A DNA stretch of 64,000 nt from Pseudomonas paralactis (GTDB lineage: Bacteria > Pseudomonadota > Gammaproteobacteria > Pseudomonadales > Pseudomonadaceae). The position numbers were made by a program, and so were the translations under genes. The notes under the pieces are model-generated. The model saw only the letters and a list, made by a program, of their open reading frames with translations, made no database searches and was not told where the DNA came from. Each line of letters opens with the position of its first letter. The first letter of the stretch is position 1. The stretch lies in the NCBI RefSeq assembly GCF_001439735.1, contig NZ_JYLN01000001.1, forward strand, positions 434,001-498,000, read 5' to 3'. Shown here in pieces: positions 34,121-42,470 of the stretch.

Positions 34121-35866
34121 ATGAAACCTAACGCCGCGGCGTATAGCCAACGCTTGATCAAGGGCCAGGCGCCGTCCTACGAGCGCCTGCAGGCCCGGCT
34201 CGCCGAAGACGGCAGCCCGCAAGGCCCCGAACCGATTGCCGTGCATTGCGGTTGGGGGCGCTTGTTGATCGGGCATACCTTTGCCGACCCTGCCAGCCTC
34301 GCCCAGGAGCTGCTCAACGAACAACCCGGCGAGCGTGACATCGCCCTGTATGTGGCCGCGCCCCAGCAAATCCTCGGGATCGATCCGCAGCAATTGTTTC
34401 TGGACCCATCCGACACGCTGCGCCTGTGGTTCAGTGACTACCGCCCCGCCACCCGCGTGTTTCGCGGCTTTCGGATCCGTCGGGTGCAAAGCGAAGCCGA
34501 TTGGCACGCCGTCAACCTGCTGTATCAGGGCCGCGGCATGTTGCCCGTCGACGCCGAACGCCTCACGCCGCGCCATCAAGGCGGCCCGGTGTACTGGCTG
34601 GCTGAGGACGAAGACAGCGGCGCGGTGATCGGCAGCGTAATGGGCCTCAACCATCAAAAAGCCTTTCACGATCCGGAGAACGGTTGCAGCCTGTGGTGCC
34701 TGGCGGTAGACCCGCAGTGCACCCGCCCCGGCGTCGGTGAAGTACTGGTGCGCCACCTGGTGGAGCACTTCATGAGCCGTGGCTTGAGCTATCTGGACCT
34801 GTCGGTGCTGCACGATAACCGCCAGGCCAAGAGCCTTTACGTCAAGCTGGGTTTTCGCGCACTGACCACCTTTGCGATCAAGCACAAGAACGGCATCAAC
34901 CAGCCGCTGTTCCTCGGCCCCGGGCCGCAGGCCGGGTTCAACCCCTATGCGCGAATCATCGTCGAAGAAGCCCATCGGCGCGGCATCGATGTGCAGGTGG
35001 ATGACGCCGATGCCGGGCTGTTCACCCTCAGCCACGGCGGGCGCCGCGTGCGCTGCCGCGAGTCGCTGAGCGACCTGACCAGTGCCATCAGCATGACCCT
35101 GTGCCAGGACAAGAGCCTGACCCACAAGGTACTCAAGGCCGCTGGCCTTAAGTTGCCTGCGCAGCAGTTGGCAGGTAGTGCCGACGACAACCTGGAGTTT
35201 CTCGACGAGCACCAGCGCGTGGTGGTCAAGCCGCTTGATGGCGAACAGGGCCAGGGCGTGGCGGTGGACCTGGGAACGATCGAGGAGGTGCAGCAGGCCA
35301 TCGAAGCGGCACGCCAGTTCGACAGCAGGGTGTTGCTCGAAAGCTTTCACGAGGGTTTGGACCTGCGCATCCTGGTGATCGGCTTTGAAGTGGTCGCCGC
35401 CGCGATTCGCCGCCCTGCTGAAGTGATCGGCGATGGTCAGCATTCGATTCGCGCTTTGATCCAAGCGCAAAGCCGACGTCGTCAGGCCGCCACCGATGGT
35501 GAAAGCAAGATCCCCCTGGACGGCGAGACCGAGCGTACGCTCAAGGCCGCCGGTTACGACTACGACAGCATCCTGCCCCGTGGTCAGACGTTGGCCGTGC
35601 GACGAACCGCTAACCTGCATACCGGCGGTTGCCTGGAAGACGTCACCGCCATCCTGCACCCGACCTTGGTGGACGCTGCCGTACGCGCCGCCCGCGCCCT
35701 GGATATTCCCATGGTCGGCCTGGACCTGATGGTGCCCGCGGCCGATCAGCCGGAGTATGTGTTTATCGAAGCCAATGAACGGGCCGGGCTGGCCAACCAT
35801 GAACCGCAACCGACTGCAGAGAAGTTTGTGGATTTGTTGTTTCCCCACAGTCAGCCGACGGCTTGA
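34121..35866 (+). CDS. ngg: N-acetylglutaminylglutamine synthetase
   Basis: A 581-residue two-domain enzyme. The N-terminal GNAT acetyltransferase part (about 115-285) has the acetyl-CoA loop region CTRPGVGEVLVRHLVE and the strand YLDLSVLHDN. The C-terminal ATP-grasp ligase part (about 295-581) resembles cyanophycin or glutathione synthetases (VVKPLDGEQGQGVAVDL, then FIEANERAGLANH). It is known to build the acetylated Gln-Gln dipeptide that the asnO product then amidates. Its start lies 3 bp after the asnO stop. A REP doublet separates it from the third gene, a common place for mRNA stabilisation. Confidence 0.93.
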   Translation: MKPNAAAYSQRLIKGQAPSYERLQARLAEDGSPQGPEPIAVHCGWGRLLIGHTFADPASLAQELLNEQPGERDIALYVAAPQQILGIDPQQLFLDPSDTLRLWFSDYRPATRVFRGFRIRRVQSEADWHAVNLLYQGRGMLPVDAERLTPRHQGGPVYWLAEDEDSGAVIGSVMGLNHQKAFHDPENGCSLWCLAVDPQCTRPGVGEVLVRHLVEHFMSRGLSYLDLSVLHDNRQAKSLYVKLGFRALTTFAIKHKNGINQPLFLGPGPQAGFNPYARIIVEEAHRRGIDVQVDDADAGLFTLSHGGRRVRCRESLSDLTSAISMTLCQDKSLTHKVLKAAGLKLPAQQLAGSADDNLEFLDEHQRVVVKPLDGEQGQGVAVDLGTIEEVQQAIEAARQFDSRVLLESFHEGLDLRILVIGFEVVAAAIRRPAEVIGDGQHSIRALIQAQSRRRQAATDGESKIPLDGETERTLKAAGYDYDSILPRGQTLAVRRTANLHTGGCLEDVTAILHPTLVDAAVRAARALDIPMVGLDLMVPAADQPEYVFIEANERAGLANHEPQPTAEKFVDLLFPHSQPTA

Positions 35867-35889
35867 ACGATGTGTCGCCTGCTCCGGCG

Positions 35890-35957
35890 CTATCGCGGGC
35901 AAGCCCGGCTCCCACAGTGACTGCATTCCAATGTGGGAGCCGGGCTTGCCCGCGATG
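35890..35957. repeat. REP doublet within the NAGGN operon
   Basis: Inverted copies of the class with core gggagccgggcttgcccgcga enclose a short loop (tgactgcattcca). It lies in the 164-bp gap between ngg and the peptidase gene, inside an otherwise tightly packed operon. Confidence 0.88.
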
Positions 35958-36030
35958 AGGCCGGCCCAGGCGACGACGCTCCAGCCCCTTCATCGAAACC
36001 ATCGATGCCCTCAACTCATCAGGAGTTTCC

Positions 36031-37215
36031 ATGACCCGAACCATCCCAGAACCCGATCTCGCCTACCTGCAAAAAGTGCTGCTGGAGATGCTCGCCATTC
36101 CCAGCCCCACCGGGTTTACCGACACCATCGTGCGCTATGTCGCCGAGCGCCTGGAAGAACTCGGCATCCCGTTTGAAATGACCCGGCGCGGCACCATTCG
36201 CGCCACCCTCAAGGGCCAGAAAAACAGCCCTGACCGTGCCGTCTCTGCGCACCTGGACACCATCGGCGCCGCCGTGCGCGCGATCAAGGACAACGGCCGT
36301 CTGACCCTGGCACCGGTGGGCTGCTGGTCGAGCCGCTTTGCCGAAGGCAGCCGGGTCAGCCTGTTCACCGATAACGGTGTGATCCGCGGCAGCGTATTGC
36401 CGTTGATGGCATCCGGGCACGCGTTCAACACTGCCGTGGATGAAATGCCGGTGAGCTGGGACCATGTCGAGCTGCGCCTGGACGCTTACTGCGCCACCCG
36501 GGCCGACTGCGATTCCCTGGGCATCAGCGTGGGCGACTATGTGGCCTTCGACCCACTGCCCGAATTCACCGAGAGCGGGCACATCAGCGCCCGCCACCTG
36601 GATGACAAGGCGGGTGTCGCCGCCCTGCTCGCGGCGCTCAAGGCCATTATCGACAGTGGCGAACCGCTGCTGATCGACTGCCACCCGCTGTTCACCATCA
36701 CCGAGGAAACCGGCAGTGGCGCAGCGGCCGCCCTGCCCTGGGATGTCAGTGAATTTGTCGGCATCGACATCGCCCCGGTCGCCCCGGGCCAGCACTCCAG
36801 CGAACACGCGGTAAGCGTGGCGATGCAGGATTCCGGCGGGCCATACGACTATCACCTGTCGCGGCACTTGCTGCGCCTGGCCGCCGATAACGACCTGCCG
36901 GTGCGCCGCGATCTGTTCCGCTATTACTTCAGCGATGCGCACTCGGCGGTCACCGCCGGCCACGATATTCGCACCGCACTGCTGGCCTTCGGTTGCGATG
37001 CCACCCACGGCTACGAGCGAACTCATATCGACAGCCTGGCCGCTCTGAGCCGCTTGCTGGGCGCCTATATCCTCAGCCCGCCGGTATTTGCCAGTGACGC
37101 GCAACCGGCCCAGGGTTCCCTGGATCGGTTCAGTCATCAGATCGAGCATGAAACACAAATGGAGAGCGACACCCGCGTGCCGTCGGTGGATAGCCTGGTC
37201 GGCAACAAGTCCTGA
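36031..37215 (+). CDS. M42-family peptidase of the NAGGN system
   Basis: A 394-residue co-catalytic metallopeptidase of the M42 (glutamyl aminopeptidase-like) family, consistently found with asnO and ngg. Visible metal and catalytic motifs are SAHLDTIG (about 70-77), HLDDKAGVAALL (about 189-200), TEETGSGAA (about 229-237) and GIDIAP. The C-terminal metal His is probably in the THGYERTHID segment. The likely role is turnover or processing of the acetylated dipeptide osmolyte, but this is inferred from gene context. The ATG follows AGGAG. It is third in the operon, beyond a REP doublet. Confidence 0.9.
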   Translation: MTRTIPEPDLAYLQKVLLEMLAIPSPTGFTDTIVRYVAERLEELGIPFEMTRRGTIRATLKGQKNSPDRAVSAHLDTIGAAVRAIKDNGRLTLAPVGCWSSRFAEGSRVSLFTDNGVIRGSVLPLMASGHAFNTAVDEMPVSWDHVELRLDAYCATRADCDSLGISVGDYVAFDPLPEFTESGHISARHLDDKAGVAALLAALKAIIDSGEPLLIDCHPLFTITEETGSGAAAALPWDVSEFVGIDIAPVAPGQHSSEHAVSVAMQDSGGPYDYHLSRHLLRLAADNDLPVRRDLFRYYFSDAHSAVTAGHDIRTALLAFGCDATHGYERTHIDSLAALSRLLGAYILSPPVFASDAQPAQGSLDRFSHQIEHETQMESDTRVPSVDSLVGNKS

Positions 37216-37290
37216 CGCCGGCAACCGCTGCTACTGGCAACCTGGGTCCCGGCGCAGTAGCATCGCCGGGACCTGACACCTGAGGCTTGT

Positions 37291-37518
37291 ATGCTGATTC
37301 CCTACGATGCACTTGAAGTCGACACCCTGACCCGCCTCATCGAAGACTTTGTCACCCGCGACGGCACCGACAATGGCGACGACACGCCACTGGAAACCCG
37401 CGTACTGCGCGTACGCCAGGCACTGACCAAGGGCCAGGCGCTGATTATCTTTGACCCCGAGAGCGAGCAATGCCAGCTGATGCTCAAGCACGATGTGCCC
37501 AAGCATCTGTTCGATTGA
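37291..37518 (+). CDS. YheU family protein
   Basis: A 75-residue acidic protein with the YheU/UPF0270 pattern: MLIPYDALEVDTLTRLIEDF at the start, then a DGTDNG turn and a helix LETRVLRVRQALTKGQALI. The family's function is unknown. It lies 75 bp after the NAGGN peptidase in the same direction and could be read from the same transcript. Its stop is 9 bp from the end of the convergent csrA-like gene. Confidence 0.9.
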   Translation: MLIPYDALEVDTLTRLIEDFVTRDGTDNGDDTPLETRVLRVRQALTKGQALIIFDPESEQCQLMLKHDVPKHLFD

Positions 37519-37526
37519 AAACCTGC

Positions 37527-37730
37527 CTAAGGGTTGGGTACCGGCACGGGATGCGTGACGGGCCCCTGGCGTTCGCGAATCTTGCGGTAGACCTCGGCAC
37601 GGTGCACGTTGACGCCCACAGGAGCTTCGATGCCGAATTTCACGTGTGCGCCGTTCACTTCGAGGATATAGACGGTGATGTCATCGCCGATAGCGATGGC
37701 TTCGCCTATGGCGCGGCTTAAGACCAGCAT
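37527..37730 (-). CDS. csrA: Divergent CsrA/RsmA-family translational regulator
   Basis: A 67-residue RNA-binding protein. The start at 37730 (MLVLSRAIGE) is the family start; an ATG 28 codons upstream is not used in the family. Arg6 and the V42-H43-R44 triad, which bind the GGA of target mRNAs, are conserved. It differs from the main pseudomonad paralogues RsmA and RsmE in the first strand (LSRAIGEAIAIGDD in place of LTRRVGE-type) and in a proline-rich tail (PVTHPVPVPNP). It is likely an extra paralogue with its own targets or RNA-sponge affinity. Monocistronic. Confidence 0.9.
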   Translation of the reverse strand: MLVLSRAIGEAIAIGDDITVYILEVNGAHVKFGIEAPVGVNVHRAEVYRKIRERQGPVTHPVPVPNP

Positions 37731-37857
37731 GGCGTGTGTCCTTTTCAAGTAGCAGGACCTGGACCATGCACCCTTGAAAATGGACCGGCAATGGCTTGCT
37801 GGAAAATCAGGCACTACCTACGCTGGTAGGTAATTTGCCTGACAGACTCCACCTAAA

Positions 37858-38673
37858 TCAGCCCTTAATAGCCTGCGCCTTGGCGCGCATCTTGTCAGCC
37901 ATCAGGGTCATCTCGTCGTACAGCAACTGCGGGTTTTTCTGCTTCAATGCCCAGGCCATGCGCCCTTGTTCATGGGGCAGGATCATAAATTCGCCTGCGG
38001 CCACGCGCTGGTAGATGTAATCAGCGATATCGGCCGCCGAAATAGGTGAACTTTCAAGCAACTTGCCCACCTGCGCCTTCATGGCGGGGGTCGGACCACG
38101 GAAGGAGTCGAGCAGGTTGGTCTGGAAAAACGACGGGCACACCACGTGCACACCCACTTCCTGCTGCTTGAGTTCTACCAACAGGCTTTCCGACAACGCC
38201 ACCACGCCAGCCTTGGCCACGTTGTAGTTGCTCATGGCCGGCCCCTGCATCAGTGCAGCCATCGACGCGATGTTGATGATCCGGCCCTTGCTCTTTTCCA
38301 ATAGCGGCAGGAACGCCTTGCAGCCCTTGACCACACCCATCAGGTTGATTGCGATCTGCCAGTCCCAATCTTCCAGAGACAGTTCGGCGAAGAACCCACC
38401 CGAGGCCACGCCTGCGTTGTTGACGATCACATCAATGCCACCGAGCTTGACCTCACACGCCTGGGCAAACGCGGTGAGCTGGCTGTAGTCGCGCACGTCG
38501 CAGCGCTGGGTAAACCCGTCACCCCCCGCCTCGCGCACAAGCTTGAGGGTTTCGTGCAAACCGGGCTCGCTGACATCCGACAACGCCAACTGCCAGCCCT
38601 CACGGGCCCAGCGCAGAGCGATTTCACGACCCAGGCCGGACCCGGCGCCAGTGATCATCATGCGGTTTTGCAT
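37858..38673 (-). CDS. Short-chain dehydrogenase/reductase
   Basis: A 271-residue NAD(P)-dependent oxidoreductase. The start at 38673 (MQNRMMITGAG) is preferred over an ATG 22 codons upstream. The Rossmann motif TGAGSGLG lies at about 8-15, the NNAG motif near 88-91, and the catalytic Ser/Tyr-x3-Lys as NIASMAALMQ followed by YNVAKAG. The C-terminal third is longer than in minimal SDRs. Related proteins are annotated only as SDRs, so the substrate is unknown. No operon partner; the csrA-like gene on the same strand lies 127 bp downstream. Confidence 0.9.
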   Translation of the reverse strand: MQNRMMITGAGSGLGREIALRWAREGWQLALSDVSEPGLHETLKLVREAGGDGFTQRCDVRDYSQLTAFAQACEVKLGGIDVIVNNAGVASGGFFAELSLEDWDWQIAINLMGVVKGCKAFLPLLEKSKGRIINIASMAALMQGPAMSNYNVAKAGVVALSESLLVELKQQEVGVHVVCPSFFQTNLLDSFRGPTPAMKAQVGKLLESSPISAADIADYIYQRVAAGEFMILPHEQGRMAWALKQKNPQLLYDEMTLMADKMRAKAQAIKG

Positions 38674-39000
38674 AGAAGTAACCTTGTGGTTTACCGAAGA
38701 AGTGACCGGCAGTGTAGCGAAGGTTTTTCCCGCACCCACGCACCATCAGATTGATGAATGCCAGAAGCAAACCCGTGGCTGGGTCGCAGCCGCACATATA
38801 GCTCAAGTTCCATTTTTTTCAACTGATTAGTTAAAGTTGCGTACGGGTTAAAAGAAATAAGCAACTAATCAAAATGTTTTAGAAAAACAATGAATTTTCT
38901 GCCAAGTGCATGAGTCGGAATGGTTAAGGCGTCCCAATACACATGGACGAGATAACGGTCAAACAGCCGGTTTTTGCACAGAACCTATAAGGAATAAAAC
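38674..39000. other. 327-bp intergenic region with a long-spaced inverted repeat
   Basis: No gene is seen. The middle part is AT-rich. TGATTAGTT (38824-38832) and AACTAATCA (38863-38871) form a perfect 9-bp inverted repeat with a 30-bp spacer, which could be paired operator sites for the DUF3309 gene downstream. A purine-rich AAGGAA precedes the DUF3309 start. Confidence 0.4.
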
Positions 39001-39153
39001 ATGAGCCTCATTCTAATCATTATCCTGATCCTTCTATTGGTCGGTGGCCTGCCGGTGTTCCCGCACTCGCGTAACTGGGGTTATGGTCCGTCGGGTATCC
39101 TGGGTGTGGTGCTGGTCGTCCTGCTGGTGCTGTTGTTGCTCGGCAAGATATAA
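39001..39153 (+). CDS. DUF3309 small membrane protein
   Basis: A 50-residue protein: hydrophobic MSLILIIILILLLVGGLPVF, a polar loop with HSRNWGYGPSG, then a second hydrophobic helix ending LLGKI. This two-helix layout with the central WGYGPSG motif is the DUF3309 family, which is widespread in proteobacteria and of unknown function. The start is preceded by AAGGAA at good spacing. Similar peptides are often stress-induced, but nothing in the sequence shows this directly. A REPIN follows the stop codon. Confidence 0.88.
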   Translation: MSLILIIILILLLVGGLPVFPHSRNWGYGPSGILGVVLVVLLVLLLLGKI

Positions 39154-39172
39154 ACGCCGCGCTACGCTTTTT

Positions 39173-39270
39173 GTAGGAGCGAGCTTGCTCGCGAGAAACG
39201 TCAACGGTAACGCGCACTGCCTGGTTAACTGCGGTGTATCGACGTTCTTCGCGAGCAAGCGAGCGCCTAC
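39173..39270. repeat. REPIN (diverged copy)
   Basis: A 98-bp unit with inverted REP ends; the right end is degenerate (gcgagcaagcgagcgcctac). The inner sequence has the same orientation as that at 3063 but has drifted. Confidence 0.85.
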
Positions 39271-39281
39271 AATTCACAAGC

Positions 39282-39319
39282 AAAAAAAAGAGGCCCTCTC
39301 TCTAGAGGGCCTCTTTTTT
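39282..39319. terminator. Bidirectional rho-independent terminator
   Basis: AAAAAGAGGCCCTCT and AGAGGGCCTCTTTTTT form a stem flanked by an A-run on the left and a T-run on the right. It serves both the DUF3309 gene and the convergent sulfatase gene. Confidence 0.9.
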
Positions 39320-39331
39320 ATTGCCGGTCAG

Positions 39332-41419
39332 TTAGTCCGGTTTGCCATCTACCACACCTGCGGTGTTATCCAGCAGGCTCTTGGTAGCAGTCTGCAGGAA
39401 CGACTCAAGTTTCTGCTTGAGTGCGGCTTCGTCCGGCGAATCGGGGATCACCTTGCCAGTGGGTTCTGCGCCCAGGGTGTATTCCCACAACTTGGGTGGC
39501 ATTTCCTTGGGCAATACCAGCACGCGGTCACCGGTGAGCAAGGCGACGGTCTGGTCGCTGCCCGAAGGTTTGATCACGCCGAAGCCCTTGTCGCCTTCCG
39601 GCAGGTTCAACAGGTCACGCCCCCAGCACTGATGCAACGTATCGCCACCCAGGCGGCCCATGATGGTTGGCACGATGTCGATCTGGGTGCCCACGGTGTG
39701 GTCACGTACACCAAACTTTTCCTGCATGCCCGGTGCGATCATCAGCATCGGCACGTTGAAGCGGCCCAGGTCCATTTCGGTGATCTGTTGTTCGTTGCCG
39801 AAACCGTGGTCGCCCACAATCACGAACAGAGTTTCCTTGAAGTACGGCTCCTTGCGGGCCTTTTCAAAAAACTGGCCCAGGGCCCAGTCAGAGTAGCGCA
39901 TGGCCGTCAAATGCTCGTTGAGGCTGCCACGGTCGGTGACTTTCTCAACCGGCAATGGCGTCGGCAACGCGTACGGCGTGTGGTTGGACAGGGTTTGCAG
40001 CAACGCGTAGAACGGTTTGCCGCCTTCGCGAGCCTTGAGCTCCTCCAGACCACGGTTGAACATGTCCTGGTCGGACACGCCCCAGGTGGGGTCGGAGAAC
40101 ACCGGGTCGACAAAGTCGTTGCGGCCGATGAAGTTGGTCATGCCCTGGTTGCTGAAAAAGCCCGACTGGTTGTCCCAGGCGAAATCGCCGTTATAGACAT
40201 ACACATCGTCGAAATCACGTGCACTGAGCAACTGCGGCAGGCCCGACAACTTGTGGCTGCCTTCGGGCGTCTGCATCAGGTATTCGAAGCCCGGCAGGTT
40301 CGGGAAGCAGGCCATGGTGGCGAACATACCCTGGTGGGTATGAGTGCCGTTGGAGAAGAAGCGGTCAAACAGCAAGCCTTCCTTGGTCAGCTTGTCGAAG
40401 TACGGCGTGATATCGCCCGGACGGCCCAATGCGCCCACCGAGTGACCGGCGAAGCTTTCCATCAGGATCACGACGACGTTCTTGATCGGCAAGGTTTTCT
40501 CGGCCGGAGGCGTGAAGTCACGGCGCACGGCAGCGGTGTCGGTGTCTACCAGCTTCTCTTGCGGCAGCACCAGCATGTCGCGCACGGTCTGGGTGGCCAG
40601 CGGTTGTTCCAGCGTCGCCTTCCAGATATTGGCGCGGTCTTCACCGAAGCGCGCCTTGGCCGCCGCGATCAGCGACAGGGTGCCATTGAGGCCCAACTGG
40701 TTGGCGAAATTGGAATCGGTGGTATAGACATCACCCCAGCGCAGCGGCGGGCCCTGGCGCAGGGTGCCGCGGATGGCGACCACGGCGACCAGCAGGCACA
40801 CCACGAATACGGCGATGCGGCTGTACCACGGAGCCACTTGGCGCGTGCTGATGGTGCCGCCGCTGAACGGGCCACGCGGGCGCGTTGCACGGTCGGCGCC
40901 CTTGAAGGCCATGCTCAGAATCAGCGTGCCCACGGCCCAGGCGAGCAGGTAGCGCACCACCGGGAAACCGTACCAGAGCATGCTCATCACGGTTTTCGGG
41001 TCTTCCTTTACATACTGGAAGACCAGGCCGTTGAGGCGTTGGTGGAATTCACGGTAGAAGTCCATCTCCATCAGGCCCAGGAACAGGGTGATGCTGGACA
41101 CGACGGTCAGCCACAAACGGAAGAATCCCCGTGCCGCCATGGCCCGTACACTGAACAATGCCAGCAGCAGCGGAATCAGCAGGTACATCACCAGGCGGAT
41201 GTCCAGGCGCAGGCCATTGGCGAACGCTTCCAGGAAGGTCGAGGCCGGCGTGTCCAGGATCATCTCGCGGTTGTAGACCAGCAACGCCAGGCGCAGCAGG
41301 GAGAACATCACCATCATGACCAGTGCGCAGAGCAGCGTGTACGCCAGATGGGATTTGACGGTCGGTTGCAGCAGGCGATTTGAGGCTCGCTGCTGATTCA
41401 GGGCGTCCGGGTTTGCCAT
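39332..41419 (-). CDS. LTA synthase-family sulfatase (phosphoglycerol transferase-like)
   Basis: A 695-residue protein with five N-terminal TM helices (within about 25-230) and a periplasmic alkaline-phosphatase-fold domain (about 310-640). Motifs include ILMESFAGHSVGALG (metal-binding Glu), FSNGTHTHQG with the probable nucleophile Thr, the ligand region GDHGFGNEQQ, and the later DIVPTIMGRLGG segment. In Gram-negatives such enzymes typically transfer phosphoglycerol to periplasmic glucans (OpgB-type) or modify envelope lipids. No opg genes are beside it, so the acceptor is uncertain. Confidence 0.88.
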   Translation of the reverse strand: MANPDALNQQRASNRLLQPTVKSHLAYTLLCALVMMVMFSLLRLALLVYNREMILDTPASTFLEAFANGLRLDIRLVMYLLIPLLLALFSVRAMAARGFFRLWLTVVSSITLFLGLMEMDFYREFHQRLNGLVFQYVKEDPKTVMSMLWYGFPVVRYLLAWAVGTLILSMAFKGADRATRPRGPFSGGTISTRQVAPWYSRIAVFVVCLLVAVVAIRGTLRQGPPLRWGDVYTTDSNFANQLGLNGTLSLIAAAKARFGEDRANIWKATLEQPLATQTVRDMLVLPQEKLVDTDTAAVRRDFTPPAEKTLPIKNVVVILMESFAGHSVGALGRPGDITPYFDKLTKEGLLFDRFFSNGTHTHQGMFATMACFPNLPGFEYLMQTPEGSHKLSGLPQLLSARDFDDVYVYNGDFAWDNQSGFFSNQGMTNFIGRNDFVDPVFSDPTWGVSDQDMFNRGLEELKAREGGKPFYALLQTLSNHTPYALPTPLPVEKVTDRGSLNEHLTAMRYSDWALGQFFEKARKEPYFKETLFVIVGDHGFGNEQQITEMDLGRFNVPMLMIAPGMQEKFGVRDHTVGTQIDIVPTIMGRLGGDTLHQCWGRDLLNLPEGDKGFGVIKPSGSDQTVALLTGDRVLVLPKEMPPKLWEYTLGAEPTGKVIPDSPDEAALKQKLESFLQTATKSLLDNTAGVVDGKPD

Positions 41420-41706
41420 GTCGTTTTAGGACCCATTGGAAGTTTAAGTTGCGAAATAATGCAGTGGCGTCCGCCCTCGCCCAGGCTGGCTGGGGTAAGC
41501 GGTTTACGCGGTGGCACAAATGGTGCCCGATCAAGGCCGGCAAGGCTATTAATTACTGAACGTGTACCACGCTCCAACCTTTAAGAGCGTTGCAGTCAGA
41601 GCCTTGGCAAGGGGATAAAGCCGGCAAATTGTCTTGGATGGGATGTGAAAATTTCGTGCAGCGAATACTTTCGACACACAAATCCAGTTGTCGCAGTGAA
41701 AACCAA

Positions 41707-42177
41707 TGTGGGAGGGGGCTTGCCCCCGATAACCATGGGTATCTACACAACTTTTTGTAGCCGCTGCCGACCTAACCACGATGCGAAGCGAGCCGCTCTT
41801 GATCTGCTTTTGATCTGCTTTTGATCTGCTTTTGATCTTGATCTCAGGCGCCCCGTCAAACCACGCTGGCCGGAATTCGACAGGGATTTGGGGGGTAAAC
41901 CGGCAGGGATGCCGGTTTAGCCGCCCCGCGCCATGGATGGCGCGTGGCGGCGGCCCCCCAAATCCATGGCGGATTACGGGCACACCGAGCCTAGGCGAGG
42001 TGCCGAGTGGTGGGGCAAGAGCCCTTTTGGTTACTTTTGGGGCTCTTTTCCAAAAGTGACCCGCTGTAAAAGCGGAACCAATAGCAGCCGTTACCCAAAT
42101 AACGGATATGTACTCGATCAAAGCCCAACATCCTGGCCGGCTCTTAGGCCGCCATCGGGGGCAAGCCCCCTCCCACA
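41707..42177. mobile_element. REP-flanked dispersed element, non-coding
   Basis: Inverted REP copies tgtgggagggggcttgcccccgat (41707-41730) and its complement (42154-42177) bound 471 bp. Inside are an 11-bp tandem repeat and a GC-rich palindromic block (ccgccccgcgccatggatggcgcgtggcggcgg as adjoining segments). A long open frame crosses it on the minus strand, but its composition (Arg/Pro/Lys-rich, KADQKQIK-type runs) looks like a by-product of the repeats. Similar blocks recur, from memory, in P. fluorescens genomes. The whole 790-bp gap 41420-42209 has no other gene. Confidence 0.6.
41798..41846. repeat. 11-bp tandem repeat
   Basis: About four consecutive copies of cttttgatctg (the first one shortened, the last passing into cttgatctc). 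Confidence 0.85.
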
Positions 42178-42209
42178 TTGACTGAGCCCACTCCAGAAGG
42201 AGTGAGGTC

Positions 42210-42401
42210 TTAGATCCGCACGTTACCGCGTGGCCCGGCGATAGCCCAGATAATCAGACCCAGTACCGGCAACAGCAGGATCAACAGGATCCACAGCACT
42301 TTGGCGCCCGTGCTTGCGCCGCTTTTGAACACGTTGATGATCGCCCAGATATCCAGCGCGAGGATGATCAGGCCAATCAGACCGTTGAAAGTGGAACCCA
42401 T
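42210..42401 (-). CDS. PLDc_N-type small membrane protein
   Basis: A 63-residue protein with two TM helices (about 5-27 and 34-55) and the motif LPVLGLIIWAIAGPR near the C-terminus. This is the pattern of the phospholipase D nuclease N-terminal (PLDc_N) domain in its stand-alone form. The large DUF of membrane anchoring has no proven function when alone. The start codon is preceded by AGGAGC. Transcribed by itself. Confidence 0.85.
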   Translation of the reverse strand: MGSTFNGLIGLIILALDIWAIINVFKSGASTGAKVLWILLILLLPVLGLIIWAIAGPRGNVRI

Positions 42402-42470
42402 GGTGTCGCTCCTAAAGTGAGGGCATGCACTTGTAGGATAGTCAGCCTTGGCGGGGGTTCCGTTTTAATT

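Noticed and set aside
33413..35926. An 837-codon minus-strand frame opposite asnO and ngg.
   Set aside because: It covers two well-matched genes in antisense and has no domain signatures.
39044..41383. A 779-codon plus-strand frame opposite the sulfatase gene.
   Set aside because: It is a shadow of the strongly supported sulfatase gene, with Gln/His/Arg-rich composition typical of antisense frames in GC-rich DNA.
41549..42178. A 209-codon open frame on the minus strand over the REP-flanked block.
   Set aside because: Its Arg/Pro/Lys-rich product follows the internal 11-bp repeat and REP ends, and it has no domain or good ribosome site. It is treated as non-coding repeat sequence.
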